DNA of 64,000 nucleotides. Origin: Planctomycetaceae bacterium. GTDB lineage: Bacteria; Planctomycetota; Planctomycetia; Planctomycetales; Planctomycetaceae. The DNA is taken from positions 1-64,000 of the forward strand of contig JACKHO010000006.1 in the NCBI GenBank assembly GCA_020638955.1, written 5' to 3'. A program made the translations under genes and the position numbers. This document shows positions 52,314-61,839 of the stretch, piece by piece (position 1 is the stretch's first letter; each line of letters begins with the position of its first letter). The notes below the pieces were generated by a model that saw only the letters and a program-made list of their open reading frames with translations, was not told the DNA's origin and made no database searches.

Positions 52314-52753
52314 AGTTCCGCTCCTCACTGTTTTTGTCTCAAGTAATTCCCATTGCCGATGTTTCTCGACGTGAGGAGTAGCTTAACACGTCACTGCCGA
52401 GAGGTCGAAGCTGTGAGAAAGCCACCTCTCTCAACAGGGAGGTTGGAGCACTCACTGGCGTTTTGGCCTGAGTTTCAATCGAGCGACAGTCGTGTGCGCG
52501 TGTAATGCCGACAACACTTGTTGGCACTATCTGCAATCTCGGTTTTGTCCAAACAATGAAGGATTTTGGCTGTTCCAATTAGGTGTGCAGTTGACCGAAG
52601 TTTGTGTCGTATCACTCTCCGATTCGGGCTGCGAGCCAAGATACCGGGCGTCTCGCCGTTTTGCCTTCCTTGGATGAATCAGCCCACTTCGATCTTGTAG
52701 ACAGAACGGCCATAGTGTATATCTTCAGGGTCAATTCAACCCTTGGAGGTCGT
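52314..52753. other. Divergent intergenic spacer
   Basis: A 440-bp gap between the dehydrogenase (-) and the DUF4175-like gene (+). I see an imperfect hairpin near 52430-52450 and another near 52505-52525 (GCCGACAA / TTGTTGGC, one G-T pair), and a promoter candidate at its right end. No gene or RNA gene recognised. Confidence 0.35.
52695..52723 (+). promoter_or_regulatory. Candidate promoter for the DUF4175-like operon
   Basis: TTGTAG (52695-52700), 17-bp spacer, TATATC (52718-52723), ending 30 bp before the start codon, with GGAGGT in between. Three and four of six consensus matches; predicted only from spacing and position. Confidence 0.35.
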
Positions 52754-55700
52754 ATGCAAACGACATCACAGCATCAGCTCCACATTCCCGATTCACTTCG
52801 AGAAAAGATCCTGGCGTTTCGTCGCCGGGTCTGGACGATCAAAATCGTCGAGGCAGTGGCGGGGGCCATTGCGGGGGTTGTCGTGGGGTATCTCGCGACG
52901 TATGCACTCGACCGCATTGTTGATACTCCGCAGTTGGTGCGCGGACTGCTGTTTGCCGCTTCCATTATTACCTGCGGCATGATTCCATGGGCATTGGACC
53001 GCTGGGTATGGCGTCAGCGGCGGCTTGATCAGTTGGCAAAACTTTTGAGTCAGAAGCATCCCAGCGTGGGTGATCAACTCCTCGGGATTATCGAACTCGC
53101 CGAAAGCGAAACAGAGCAACAACGCTCGCGCCGACTCGTCGAAGCGGCCATCGCACAGGTGTCTGAGAGTGCTGAGAAGCGGGACTTCAGCGATGCCGTA
53201 CCGAATCCGAAGCATGGCCGTCGCTCCGTTATGGCTGCACTTCTGTTGTTTGTGGCGGCCGGACTGTTCGTCGCGACGGCAGCCGCCGCACGCAATGCCT
53301 GGGCGCGTTTCTCACAGCCCTGGTCGGACGTGCCCCGTTACACATTCGCCGCATTGGAGCCGGTGCCCAATGAACTGGTCATTCCGCACGGCGAAGAGTT
53401 CAGTTTTGAGGCCGTCCTGCAGGAGGAGTCCGAATGGAAGCCAGGCAAGGCGGAAGTTCGATTGCCGGCGCATGAACCGAATGTGGCAAAACTGGAAGGG
53501 AATGCTTACGTCTTCGATTTGCCACCGCAAATCTCGGACAGTTCGATTAGATTGCGAGTTGGTGACTACACTAAGACCGTGCAATTGCGTCCGACGTATC
53601 GCCCCGAACTGAGCGGCCTGAACGCCACTATTAGGCTGCCTGCGTACCTGGAGCGCAGCGAGCCGATCGAAAAAGAAATTCGCGGCGGTTCATTCACCGC
53701 CGTCACTGGCAGCAACGTCGTGTTCGCTGTGACTGCCTCTCGGGAGTTGCGAGCCGCCTCGGTGGATGGCGTGGCCGTTGAGCCTGAAGGAAGTGCTTTT
53801 GCGACCCCGGCGGTTGCTGTCGATAAAGAAGAAACTGAACTCAAGCTGGAATGGCGGGACGCGCTGGGACTCACCAGTTTGGAACCGTTTGATCTCACCA
53901 TTCGCTCAAGTGACGACGAAGCACCTTCCCTTGTGTGCGAGGGACTCCCCCGGCAGAAAGTGTTGCTGGACACAGAAGTTCTTACCTTCCAAATTCGGGC
54001 TCACGATGACTTCGGAGTCAAGCGCGTCGGAATCGAATGGCGCGGGCTCGATGAAACTCGCGTCAGTCTTTCGAAAGGCGAGAAGCTCGTTGGAGCGGGA
54101 AATTCTGAAGCCGAAGCACTGGAACTGCAGGGGGCGTTTTCCGCCACTCAGTTTGGAATTGAGCCACAGCCCATCGAAATGCGTGTGTACGTGGAAGACT
54201 ATCTTCCCGGTCGCGAGCGGACCTATGCTCCCGCCTGCACGTTCCTTGTCCTGAATGCGGAAGAGCATGCCATTTGGGTGACCGATCAACTCAGCCGCTG
54301 GCACCGGATGGCGCTCGACGTCCGCGATCGCGAAAAGCAGCTGTACGCGACGAATCAGGAAATTCGAGACTTGCCTGCCGAGTCGTTAGATGATCCCGCA
54401 ACCCGGAAACGGATCGAAACGCAGGCTGCGGCAGAGCGTGCCAACGGGCGACGCCTTTCCGGTCTTGTCGTTTCAGGCGAGGACTTGCTGTCGCAGGCCA
54501 TGCGGAATCCAGAAATTGGCGTTGGCCATTTGGAAAAGTGGGCCGAAATGATGCAAATCCTGAAGGACATTTCAGGGAACCGGATGCCGTCTGTAGCCGA
54601 CTTGCTGAAGGATGGTGCCAAGGCGGAGACGCTGGCACAGTCGAGCCAGAGCAATAATGGCCCCAAGGCCGGTCAGAACCGGGCCAATGCTTCTGGCGAC
54701 GGAAAGTCCAAGACGAACGGCGAGCAGAAGCCGCCAACGCAAATCCCGACGGTAGGCGATGTCGAATCGACAATGAATCAACCGAAACCGGGTGAAAAGA
54801 ATGAGCCCTCGGAGAGCAAACCAAAGCAACCACGTCTGACTTTGCCAACCACCAACCTGGCTGGCAATGGAAAGGCTGGCAAGAAGAAGCCACCCGCTGG
54901 AGAAAAGGTGGACGACGCTGTTCGGGAGCAAAAGGACCTGCTCGCCGAATTCGAAAAGGTGGCTGACGAACTGAACAAAATCCTTGCGAACCTCGAAGGC
55001 TCCACGCTGGTGAAACGACTGAAAGCCGCAGCGCGGAAGCAGCAACAGGTTGCGAGTCGGTTGGGGTCGGTTGCTGCTGATACGTTCGGTGCAAGTGATC
55101 GCCAGAAAAATGCCGAATCCGAAACGTTCACGGAACTCGCAGACGTGGAAGCGTCGAGTGCTCAGAATGTTTCGAACATCATGGACGACATGGCCGCTTA
55201 CTTTGAGCGAAGCCGCTATGTTCGCTTCAAAGCCGTCCTCGACGAAATGCGTGAGGAAGACATTACCGCCGGACTGCGTTATCTGGGCGATGACCTCCGG
55301 AAGGAGAACGGACTTTCCATCGCGCAGGCGGAATACTGGGCAGAAAGTCTCGACCGCTGGGCGGAAAACCTGGTGGACGTCTGCAAGTGCGGCGCGTGTC
55401 CCGGATGCAAGTCAAAAGGAAGTCTCCCTCCGTCCATTGTGCTGGAGGTGCTGCAAATCCTGGAAGGGGAAATCAAACTGCGTGAACAAACTCGGGTTGC
55501 CGAGCAGGCAAAGCCCGGTTTGAAAACGGAGGAGTACATAGCTTCTGCCCAAGAGCTATCCGACATCCAGGACGGTTTCCGTGAACGGATTGACGTTGTC
55601 ATCGAACGGATTCTCGAACTCCCAGATGCACAGGCCGATTTTGGCAAGGAATTGCGACTTCTTGACGCCGTGTCACTCGTCATGGACGAAGCCACCGGAA

Positions 55701-56008
55701 TTCTGCGTCGCCCCGAGACCGGCAATCCTGCCATTGCTGCCGAGACAGAAGCCATTGAGTTACTGCTTCAATCGAAGCGTTTTAATCCCTGTGGTGGTGG
55801 GGGTGGTGGTTCAAATCCTGGCGGTGGTGGAGGTGGAGATACCACCGACTCAGCTCTCGCGCTCGTGGGAACCGGTGTGAACGAAAACGAAGTTCGCGAA
55901 GATCAAGGGACCGTTCAGGAGACCGGCAAGGCGGGAGCAACACTTCCTGAAGAGTTCATTTCAGGATTGGATGAATACTTCAAACAATTGGAGTCGCCCA
56001 CAAAGTAG
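52754..56008 (+). CDS. DUF4175-like large membrane protein with cysteine cluster
   Basis: 1084 aa from the ATG at 52754 (GGAGGT 3 nt upstream). Two transmembrane helices near residues 30-80 and a third near 155-180 precede a large soluble part with two Ig-like beta modules (LNATIRLPAYLERSEP; VLTFQIRAHDDFGVKRVGIEWRG), the layout of DUF4175 proteins. The second half is helical and rich in Lys, Glu and Gln, likely coiled coil, with a Pro/Lys-rich low-complexity stretch (about 640-730). A CxCxxCxxC cluster (about 875-883) could bind zinc or iron-sulfur. The tail has poly-Gly runs (about 1015-1035). Role unknown. It opens a tightly packed plus-strand run. Confidence 0.75.
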   Translation: MQTTSQHQLHIPDSLREKILAFRRRVWTIKIVEAVAGAIAGVVVGYLATYALDRIVDTPQLVRGLLFAASIITCGMIPWALDRWVWRQRRLDQLAKLLSQKHPSVGDQLLGIIELAESETEQQRSRRLVEAAIAQVSESAEKRDFSDAVPNPKHGRRSVMAALLLFVAAGLFVATAAAARNAWARFSQPWSDVPRYTFAALEPVPNELVIPHGEEFSFEAVLQEESEWKPGKAEVRLPAHEPNVAKLEGNAYVFDLPPQISDSSIRLRVGDYTKTVQLRPTYRPELSGLNATIRLPAYLERSEPIEKEIRGGSFTAVTGSNVVFAVTASRELRAASVDGVAVEPEGSAFATPAVAVDKEETELKLEWRDALGLTSLEPFDLTIRSSDDEAPSLVCEGLPRQKVLLDTEVLTFQIRAHDDFGVKRVGIEWRGLDETRVSLSKGEKLVGAGNSEAEALELQGAFSATQFGIEPQPIEMRVYVEDYLPGRERTYAPACTFLVLNAEEHAIWVTDQLSRWHRMALDVRDREKQLYATNQEIRDLPAESLDDPATRKRIETQAAAERANGRRLSGLVVSGEDLLSQAMRNPEIGVGHLEKWAEMMQILKDISGNRMPSVADLLKDGAKAETLAQSSQSNNGPKAGQNRANASGDGKSKTNGEQKPPTQIPTVGDVESTMNQPKPGEKNEPSESKPKQPRLTLPTTNLAGNGKAGKKKPPAGEKVDDAVREQKDLLAEFEKVADELNKILANLEGSTLVKRLKAAARKQQQVASRLGSVAADTFGASDRQKNAESETFTELADVEASSAQNVSNIMDDMAAYFERSRYVRFKAVLDEMREEDITAGLRYLGDDLRKENGLSIAQAEYWAESLDRWAENLVDVCKCGACPGCKSKGSLPPSIVLEVLQILEGEIKLREQTRVAEQAKPGLKTEEYIASAQELSDIQDGFRERIDVVIERILELPDAQADFGKELRLLDAVSLVMDEATGILRRPETGNPAIAAETEAIELLLQSKRFNPCGGGGGGSNPGGGGGGDTTDSALALVGTGVNENEVREDQGTVQETGKAGATLPEEFISGLDEYFKQLESPTK

Positions 56009-56054
56009 TGGCACTCGGTCGGGGAATATTGAACCGGTCCTTGGGGGGAACGAG

Positions 56055-56999
56055 TTGGAAGCACTACGTCGCACATCCTCCGGGAAGCGCTTAGGCGGCA
56101 GCAGCGTGCGAGTGAATCGTCGAGTTCTCGCACGTATTGCCAGCTGTCTTGTTGCCCTCGTGTTACTCACATCGGGTGCCTCGGCACAGAACCTGTTTCA
56201 GAAAATCCTGAACGACATCGGGTTGGGTAACGACAATCGCCCTGCGGGTGAGAATGCACGCATTCTGAATGAGCCAGAAGCCGTGATGAAGGACGAGGTC
56301 CCAGAAGAAGTTGATCCCGAGTTCTCCAACGAGTTTACTCCCATTCTCACACAGGTTCTGAATTCGGAACTCTTCTTTGTCTACAAGGTCTGCAGGCCGA
56401 GCGAAGCTCAACTGAAAAGTCTACGAGACGCTGGAAAACTGGAGGTTGCCCATATTGCGAAAGAATTCGGACGGCTACAAGCAAACAACAAAAATGGAAA
56501 ATGGACTGAATGGCCCAATGCACGTGAGCGTATTTGCAGAGTGATTGCGGCGACACTTCAGGACGAGTTACCGGAGGAAAAAGTCAGCAGCTACCAACGC
56601 GAAGTGGCAGCCCGCTTTGACGCTCAACGCACTGCGGCCCGCGGTATGATGTTGAACCTGCTCGATGACCGCGTCTTTCTAACGAATAATCAGGCAGATG
56701 AAATCGACCAGAAAATCAAAGAGCAATGGAATGATGACTGGTCGCGAAACCTGATGGTGTTTTCTTATCCGCAGTATGCGCCACGTCCCAGTCCCGATTC
56801 GATCAAGGACGCGCTCGACGAACAGCAGTTGAAGCTGATTTCGAGCGAGCGACACTTCGGAAATATCTCTTTTGGCTGGCAAACCGACTTGGGTCTCACT
56901 GGCTGGCAGAATATGGGTGTCGATATCAATCCCGCATTGCTGGATGAATGGACCGAAACTGCCGAGGCGGAAGTTGAAACGGAAGAGGCGGTCGAATGA
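56055..56999 (+). CDS. Secreted protein of unknown function, paralogue of next gene
   Basis: 314 aa from a TTG at 56055 preceded by GGGGGGAA. The start is uncertain: an ATG at 55971 would overlap the upstream gene by 38 bp, and GTGs at 56106 and 56112 would give a shorter leader. A signal peptide (RVLARIASCLVALVLLTSGASAQ) is clear. The mature part is helical and shares with the next protein the pattern Cys, then QLxxLxxAGKxxxxxxxxxF, plus a later Asp/Leu-rich helix. This recalls zinc-resistance/Spy-like helical periplasmic proteins, but only weakly. The C-terminus is Glu-rich. Its stop overlaps the next start (ATGA). Confidence 0.6.
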   Translation: MEALRRTSSGKRLGGSSVRVNRRVLARIASCLVALVLLTSGASAQNLFQKILNDIGLGNDNRPAGENARILNEPEAVMKDEVPEEVDPEFSNEFTPILTQVLNSELFFVYKVCRPSEAQLKSLRDAGKLEVAHIAKEFGRLQANNKNGKWTEWPNARERICRVIAATLQDELPEEKVSSYQREVAARFDAQRTAARGMMLNLLDDRVFLTNNQADEIDQKIKEQWNDDWSRNLMVFSYPQYAPRPSPDSIKDALDEQQLKLISSERHFGNISFGWQTDLGLTGWQNMGVDINPALLDEWTETAEAEVETEEAVE

Positions 57000-57814
57000 C
57001 TCTGCTCACCTACTCTTTTTTTCGACAGTGTTGGCCGGTATGGGCTACGCTAGTCGTTGTTAGTCTGTGGTCAACTCAGTCGACCGCTCAAGAACGCATG
57101 TTCCAAATGACGGAACAGCAATTCAACAGTTGGGTATTCGAGTCAAACGGATTCGATTCCGGATCCGGACAAACCGGACGACAGAAGGTTGAATTTTCCC
57201 TGGAGGCCAGGTGTCGACAACTCGACGCAACCGCTGACTTGGATGAATCGCAGCTTCAGAAGTTGCAGCTTGCCGGGAAATACGACATTCAGCGGTTCTT
57301 CAACGACGTCGACACGGCGAGGCGCCAAACGCCTATGGGCAATATTCCTCAGGTTGAGTTGAACCGCATTTACCAGTCCATTCAGCCGCTCAGCCGCCGG
57401 TACCAAAGAGGGCTCAATGGGCCGGGTTCGTTATTTGAAAAGACAGTCCGCACCACGTTGCGGGACGATCAACTTGCCATTTATGAAGCTCAGGAGTTGG
57501 AACGGAATCGGCGCCGGCACGAAGCACTTGTTCGAAGCGGCATTGCCATGATTGAATTGTCCATGCCGCTTACCGAGAAGCAGCGCGAAGAGGTTGTCTC
57601 GGTCATCATGGAATCCTCAGCACCCAATCTGGTTTCTGGAGGCGGGTACTATCAGCTGCTCATTCCCATTCGCCAAATGAGTCGAGTTCGCGAGGAAAAG
57701 CTGCGGACCATTTTCAATGATGTGGAAATGAAAGTACTCAAAGAACTCTTCCGTAAGACGGAACCCTACGATCAAATTCTGGAACAACAGGGAGTGTTTC
57801 TTGTAGATGAATAG
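56996..57814 (+). CDS. Secreted helical protein of unknown function
   Basis: 272 aa. The ATGA overlap with the preceding gene fixes the start and implies translational coupling. A signal peptide (CWPVWATLVVVSLWSTQSTAQ) leads to a mainly helical protein with SQLQKLQLAGKYDIQRFFND, close in pattern to its neighbour, and MPLTEKQREEVVSVIMES, similar to the LTxxQ helices of Spy/CpxP-type chaperones. That comparison is by eye. The two paralogues may form a heterodimer beside the DUF4175-like protein. Its last 8 bases overlap the next gene's start. Confidence 0.6.
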   Translation: MTLLTYSFFRQCWPVWATLVVVSLWSTQSTAQERMFQMTEQQFNSWVFESNGFDSGSGQTGRQKVEFSLEARCRQLDATADLDESQLQKLQLAGKYDIQRFFNDVDTARRQTPMGNIPQVELNRIYQSIQPLSRRYQRGLNGPGSLFEKTVRTTLRDDQLAIYEAQELERNRRRHEALVRSGIAMIELSMPLTEKQREEVVSVIMESSAPNLVSGGGYYQLLIPIRQMSRVREEKLRTIFNDVEMKVLKELFRKTEPYDQILEQQGVFLVDE

Positions 57815-58871
57815 CCTCATGCTCAACTCCGCACGCTTTCTGGTTACATTCCCGTTGCTGCTTATCGTAATGGCATGTAGTGCTGCGAATGCGCAACTGC
57901 CCGAAATTCGCTCGGGCGATGCCGTACCGCGCGACGTACGCGAAATGTACGACCGTGGACTGCAGTACCTCATGAATTCCCAGTCCGAAAATGGTGACTG
58001 GTCCGATGGTCAGCAGGGGGCCGGAACAACCGGCATGGCAGTCATGTGCTTTCTGGCGTCCGGCGAAGATCCAAACTTCGGTCCATATGCCGGCGTCATT
58101 CGTCGCGCCATTCGCAGCATGATTCGTTCACAGGATGGCGACACCGGTTACTTTGGCAACAGCATGTATCACCATGGATTTGCCATGCTGGCCTTGGCTG
58201 AAGCGTATGGAACGGTGGACGACCGCAACCTCTGGCCCGCAGGCGAGGAGAAGGGACAGCGTTCCATAGGTGAGGCACTCGAACTCGCTGTGCGAGGTGC
58301 GATTACTTCGCAAGAACATAATTCCCTGGGGGCCTGGCGCTATTCTCCTTCGGGCAACGATGCCGATACGTCGGTTGCGGGAGCGGTGCTCGTAGGTTTA
58401 CTGGCCGCTCGCAACGCCGGTATTGAAGTACCGGACAAGGCCATTGACCGTGCCATTTCCTACTTCGTCAAAATGACAGCGCCTTCTGGGCAGGTCGCTT
58501 ACTCCGGCGGGATTGGCGGCTTTGACGAGTCTCTCGCGCGTATTTCGATCGCGACACTCGTCTATGCCGTCGCACGTCGCAAGGACCTGCCACAGTACAA
58601 GCAAACGTTGGACTACCTGAAAGATAAGCTTTCTGGCGGCAGTGCCGGGCACGGCGGTGTGGAATATCAGCGATACTATCAGGCCCAGGCATTCTTCCAG
58701 GGAGACCTTGAATCCTGGCAAAAGTGGAACAAGAACCTCGTTCGCGAGTTGAAAGCCGTACAAGGGAGCGATGGCAGCTTTCAGGGGAGCTATGGGAAGT
58801 CGGTCTCTACTTCGCTGTCGCTGTTGGCGCTCGCTTTGAACTATCGCTTTCTGCCAATTTACGAACGTTAG
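57807..58871 (+). CDS. Squalene-cyclase/prenyltransferase-fold protein, secreted
   Basis: 354 aa; the ATG lies within the last 8 bp of the preceding gene. The N-terminal signal (FLVTFPLLLIVMACSAANAQ) has a possible lipobox Cys. The rest shows alpha/alpha-toroid repeats with QSENGDWSDGQQGAGTTGMAVMCFL, SQDGDTGYFG, AWRYSPSGNDADTSVAGAVLVGLLAA and GSDGSFQGSYGKSVSTSLSLLAL, the QW-like repeats of the terpene cyclase/prenyltransferase superfamily. The DXDD catalytic motif of squalene-hopene cyclases is not present; NDADTS is the nearest. In Planctomycetota such proteins are common next to envelope genes; a binding, non-catalytic role is as likely as an enzyme. Confidence 0.78.
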   Translation: MNSLMLNSARFLVTFPLLLIVMACSAANAQLPEIRSGDAVPRDVREMYDRGLQYLMNSQSENGDWSDGQQGAGTTGMAVMCFLASGEDPNFGPYAGVIRRAIRSMIRSQDGDTGYFGNSMYHHGFAMLALAEAYGTVDDRNLWPAGEEKGQRSIGEALELAVRGAITSQEHNSLGAWRYSPSGNDADTSVAGAVLVGLLAARNAGIEVPDKAIDRAISYFVKMTAPSGQVAYSGGIGGFDESLARISIATLVYAVARRKDLPQYKQTLDYLKDKLSGGSAGHGGVEYQRYYQAQAFFQGDLESWQKWNKNLVRELKAVQGSDGSFQGSYGKSVSTSLSLLALALNYRFLPIYER

Positions 58872-58874
58872 CCC

Positions 58875-61679
58875 ATGTCGGTTATTTGCATGAACCTTCG
58901 CAATACATTTGCCTTGCTCCTCGTGGTTGCCATCGCGACAAATGCGTTTGGTGACGTCCCACAAGGCGTGCTGACGCTGTCTGGCGGCGACGCAGTTTCC
59001 GGAGCATTTGAGAACTCCAATGAGCCCAACATTCTGCGTTGGCAGGGGAAGCACTTCCTCAGTCCATTTGAATTCGACGTGGCAACCGTTTCGTCAGTGA
59101 ATTTTCCGACTCAGCAGCCTCCAGCGCAGCTAACCGGTGAACTTGCAGTGGAACTGGCAAGCGGCGACATGTTCACTGGGCGGTTGCTGCAATGGAACGA
59201 CGAGCATTTGGAAATCGATTCAGTCCACTTTGGTGTCGTGCATGTCAAAGCGGAGTCGGTTCGTCGAATTTATCGACTGACGGAGAATCCACTGCTTGTG
59301 TATTCCGGTCTCACTGGCGTGGCGGGATGGAACGTTCATGGCACTGAGTGGCGGGAAGATGGTCCATTCCTGGAAACCAGTCAGGACGACGCCAAAATCT
59401 CTGGCGACTTCCAAATTCCCGACAAGGCCATGATTGAGTTTGAATTGTCGTGGCCACAAAAGCCAAACTTTGCTTTGGTCCTGGGGGCCGATCCTGACTT
59501 GAAAGAAGACAAACGGCAGGACGGCTGGCGGCTGGAAATGTGGGACCAACTCCTCGGTGTTCTCCGCGAACACAAAGACATCGCCGACGTCGACCGTGTC
59601 GCCATGATTCTCCCTTCAGTAAAGCGTGTGCATCTCATTGCTTATTTGGATCAACTTGAAGGCTCCATTCAGATTTTTACGGCCGACGGTTCGCCCGCAG
59701 GGAAAATCTCTGTGCCGCCTGTCGAGGGAACAAAGCCCGGACGTGGAATTCGGATTGTGAATCGTCACGGAACAATTCGTTTGGAACGCTTGAGAATTGC
59801 CCGCTGGAATGGACAGTTGCCGACGTCCATTCCCAAGGGAGAAATTGCCTATCATTTAGCAGATGGCACAACACAGCTTGGCGTTCCGCAAGGATTCGAT
59901 CCCGATACACGTGAATACATGTTTAAAGTGGGAGACGATGTCAAACGTTCGAGCGAAGCGGACGTGGTCATGTCCGAACGCGGGCCGCCCGAAGCTGTCG
60001 AGGCCCGCTCAATGGCCACCATGCTGCAGGACGGAACGCGACTTTCCGGTCAGTTAGAACGCGTCGAGGCTGCCAGTCTCGTCGTGCAGTGCCCAGACAT
60101 TTCCGAAGCATTAACAATTCCGCAAATTGGCGTGCGGGCGCTCGTCATGTCGCCGACTGCTGCAGAGAAAGTCGCTGAAGAAGCCAGTGGTCGCCCTGGC
60201 CGATTGACTATTGACGGTCAAAACCTGGCAGGCTGGTTAATTGACGGAAAAAAGACGGATGAAGCCGCGTGCTTTGTGTGGCAGCCGAAGACGAGTCGAA
60301 CCAGCAGTGCAATTAAGAGCAGAGCAGCCGGTGAAATTGTCTACCGCGAAGCTCGTAAAGCGGTGCCGGTAGAACAGGCCCAAGTTCGTGAACGTCCCGG
60401 AGCCAATTTCCTCGACATCTTCCTGCAGAAGGCCAATACGCCACCGGCGGAGCGTGCCACAACGGTGGACCACAATATCCACTTGCGGTCCGGTGACATT
60501 ATTCCCTGCAATGTTCTCTCGATTGCCGAATCGGGCGTTGCCATCAAAAGTAATGTGACGGACTCGCAGGTTATTCCACATACCGCCATCAAGGCCATCG
60601 AGCTCATTCGAAACAAACTGCCCGACCTCGAATCGGCAAAGAAGCAGCGATTGCTGACCCTGCCTCGGTTGTTGAGGTCCTCTCCTCCAACGCACTTGCT
60701 CTGTTCGCAAACCGGGGACTTTCTGCGCTGTCGTGTAGTCAGCATGAATGACGAAAAACTTGTCGTGGAAATTCAGTTGGAAGAAATTGAAATTCCACGC
60801 AATCGGATTTCGCACATCATCTGGTTTCATCCTGATGAACTCGCCGCTCAAGCTGAACAAGAGGCCGAGGAGTCGGCCACGGACGAAGCAGTCGCTGAGT
60901 CGAACGAAAAAACCAATCAGCCAGCCGAGGATTCAGCAGCCGACACGAAGCCCGATTTTTCGGAAATGGCTCAAATTCTGCAGAACGGTGGTAACCGAGT
61001 GACCTTCCGGCCTGAGCAGGTGGAAGGAACAAGTATTTCTGGAACGAGCGACATTCTCGGAACCTGTCAGTTTGACCTAAGCGCCCTCGAACGCATTGTT
61101 TTCGGAGGAGCAATCGACACGGTCGTGGCCGACCTCGTTTACTCACAATGGAAATTGACCCCCGCCATTGAACCGCTCATTGCTCAGGAAACCAATGACG
61201 GCGGCGACGACATGGGTGGCGCGTCGCCGTTGGTTGGCAAGCCTGCTCCGGCAATTAAGCTCGCATTATTGGGTGGCGGTGAGTTTGAACTGGAAAAAGA
61301 GAAGGGACATGTCGTGGTCCTCGACTTCTGGGCCACCTGGTGCGGCCCGTGCATGCAGACGATGCCGCTGGTCGAAGAAGCCCTGAAGACCTACAACCCC
61401 GAGCAAGTGCGCTTGATTGCAGTTAACTTAGAGGAGCCGGAAGAGCAGATTCGTGAAGTTATGGAACGGCACGAACTGCACGCGACCGTGGCCCTCGACG
61501 TCGACGGTGTCACTGCCCGCCGTTATCAGGCGAATGCAATTCCGCAACTGGTCATTGTTGATCAAGACGGAAACGTCGCCAAGCTGTACGTCGGTGGCGG
61601 TCCGGGCACGGTGGCTCAAATGAGGGAATCCATCGATGAACTCCTCGCCCCGCCAGTGAACGACACTCCCATGCAGTAA
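58875..61679 (+). CDS. Secreted multi-domain protein with C-terminal TlpA-like thioredoxin
   Basis: 934 aa, starting 3 bp after the previous stop, with a signal peptide (FALLLVVAIATNAFG). The N-terminal 750 residues hold several copies of a small beta module with the pattern SGDxxxGxxxxxxxxxxxx(V/I)...I (starting near residues 32, 92, 382, 534, 608) and, between copies 2 and 3, a concanavalin-like domain (about 145-320). The C-terminus (about 785-925) is a TlpA/ResA-type thioredoxin with WCGPC (822-826) and cis-Pro AIPQLVIVDQDG. It should reduce or isomerise disulfides outside the cytosol. An Ala/Glu-rich linker lies near 650-695. Confidence 0.82.
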   Translation: MSVICMNLRNTFALLLVVAIATNAFGDVPQGVLTLSGGDAVSGAFENSNEPNILRWQGKHFLSPFEFDVATVSSVNFPTQQPPAQLTGELAVELASGDMFTGRLLQWNDEHLEIDSVHFGVVHVKAESVRRIYRLTENPLLVYSGLTGVAGWNVHGTEWREDGPFLETSQDDAKISGDFQIPDKAMIEFELSWPQKPNFALVLGADPDLKEDKRQDGWRLEMWDQLLGVLREHKDIADVDRVAMILPSVKRVHLIAYLDQLEGSIQIFTADGSPAGKISVPPVEGTKPGRGIRIVNRHGTIRLERLRIARWNGQLPTSIPKGEIAYHLADGTTQLGVPQGFDPDTREYMFKVGDDVKRSSEADVVMSERGPPEAVEARSMATMLQDGTRLSGQLERVEAASLVVQCPDISEALTIPQIGVRALVMSPTAAEKVAEEASGRPGRLTIDGQNLAGWLIDGKKTDEAACFVWQPKTSRTSSAIKSRAAGEIVYREARKAVPVEQAQVRERPGANFLDIFLQKANTPPAERATTVDHNIHLRSGDIIPCNVLSIAESGVAIKSNVTDSQVIPHTAIKAIELIRNKLPDLESAKKQRLLTLPRLLRSSPPTHLLCSQTGDFLRCRVVSMNDEKLVVEIQLEEIEIPRNRISHIIWFHPDELAAQAEQEAEESATDEAVAESNEKTNQPAEDSAADTKPDFSEMAQILQNGGNRVTFRPEQVEGTSISGTSDILGTCQFDLSALERIVFGGAIDTVVADLVYSQWKLTPAIEPLIAQETNDGGDDMGGASPLVGKPAPAIKLALLGGGEFELEKEKGHVVVLDFWATWCGPCMQTMPLVEEALKTYNPEQVRLIAVNLEEPEEQIREVMERHELHATVALDVDGVTARRYQANAIPQLVIVDQDGNVAKLYVGGGPGTVAQMRESIDELLAPPVNDTPMQ

Positions 61680-61839
61680 CGTGGGATATTGTGCGTCGAC
61701 ACTGACGCAAACTTTGCATGGAAGCCGTAACAAACTTCGAGACTCCTTTTGAATTTCGGAGTGAGCCACGCTTGCATTCATGTCATGCTGTGCAGAACAA
61801 TCAAGGCTCCTGTCATTCCTCGCACGGAGCTTCCCGCCG

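Noticed and set aside
57807..58871. Squalene-hopene cyclase
   Set aside because: Too short for a full cyclase, secreted, and without the DXDD catalytic motif; only the toroid fold is supported.
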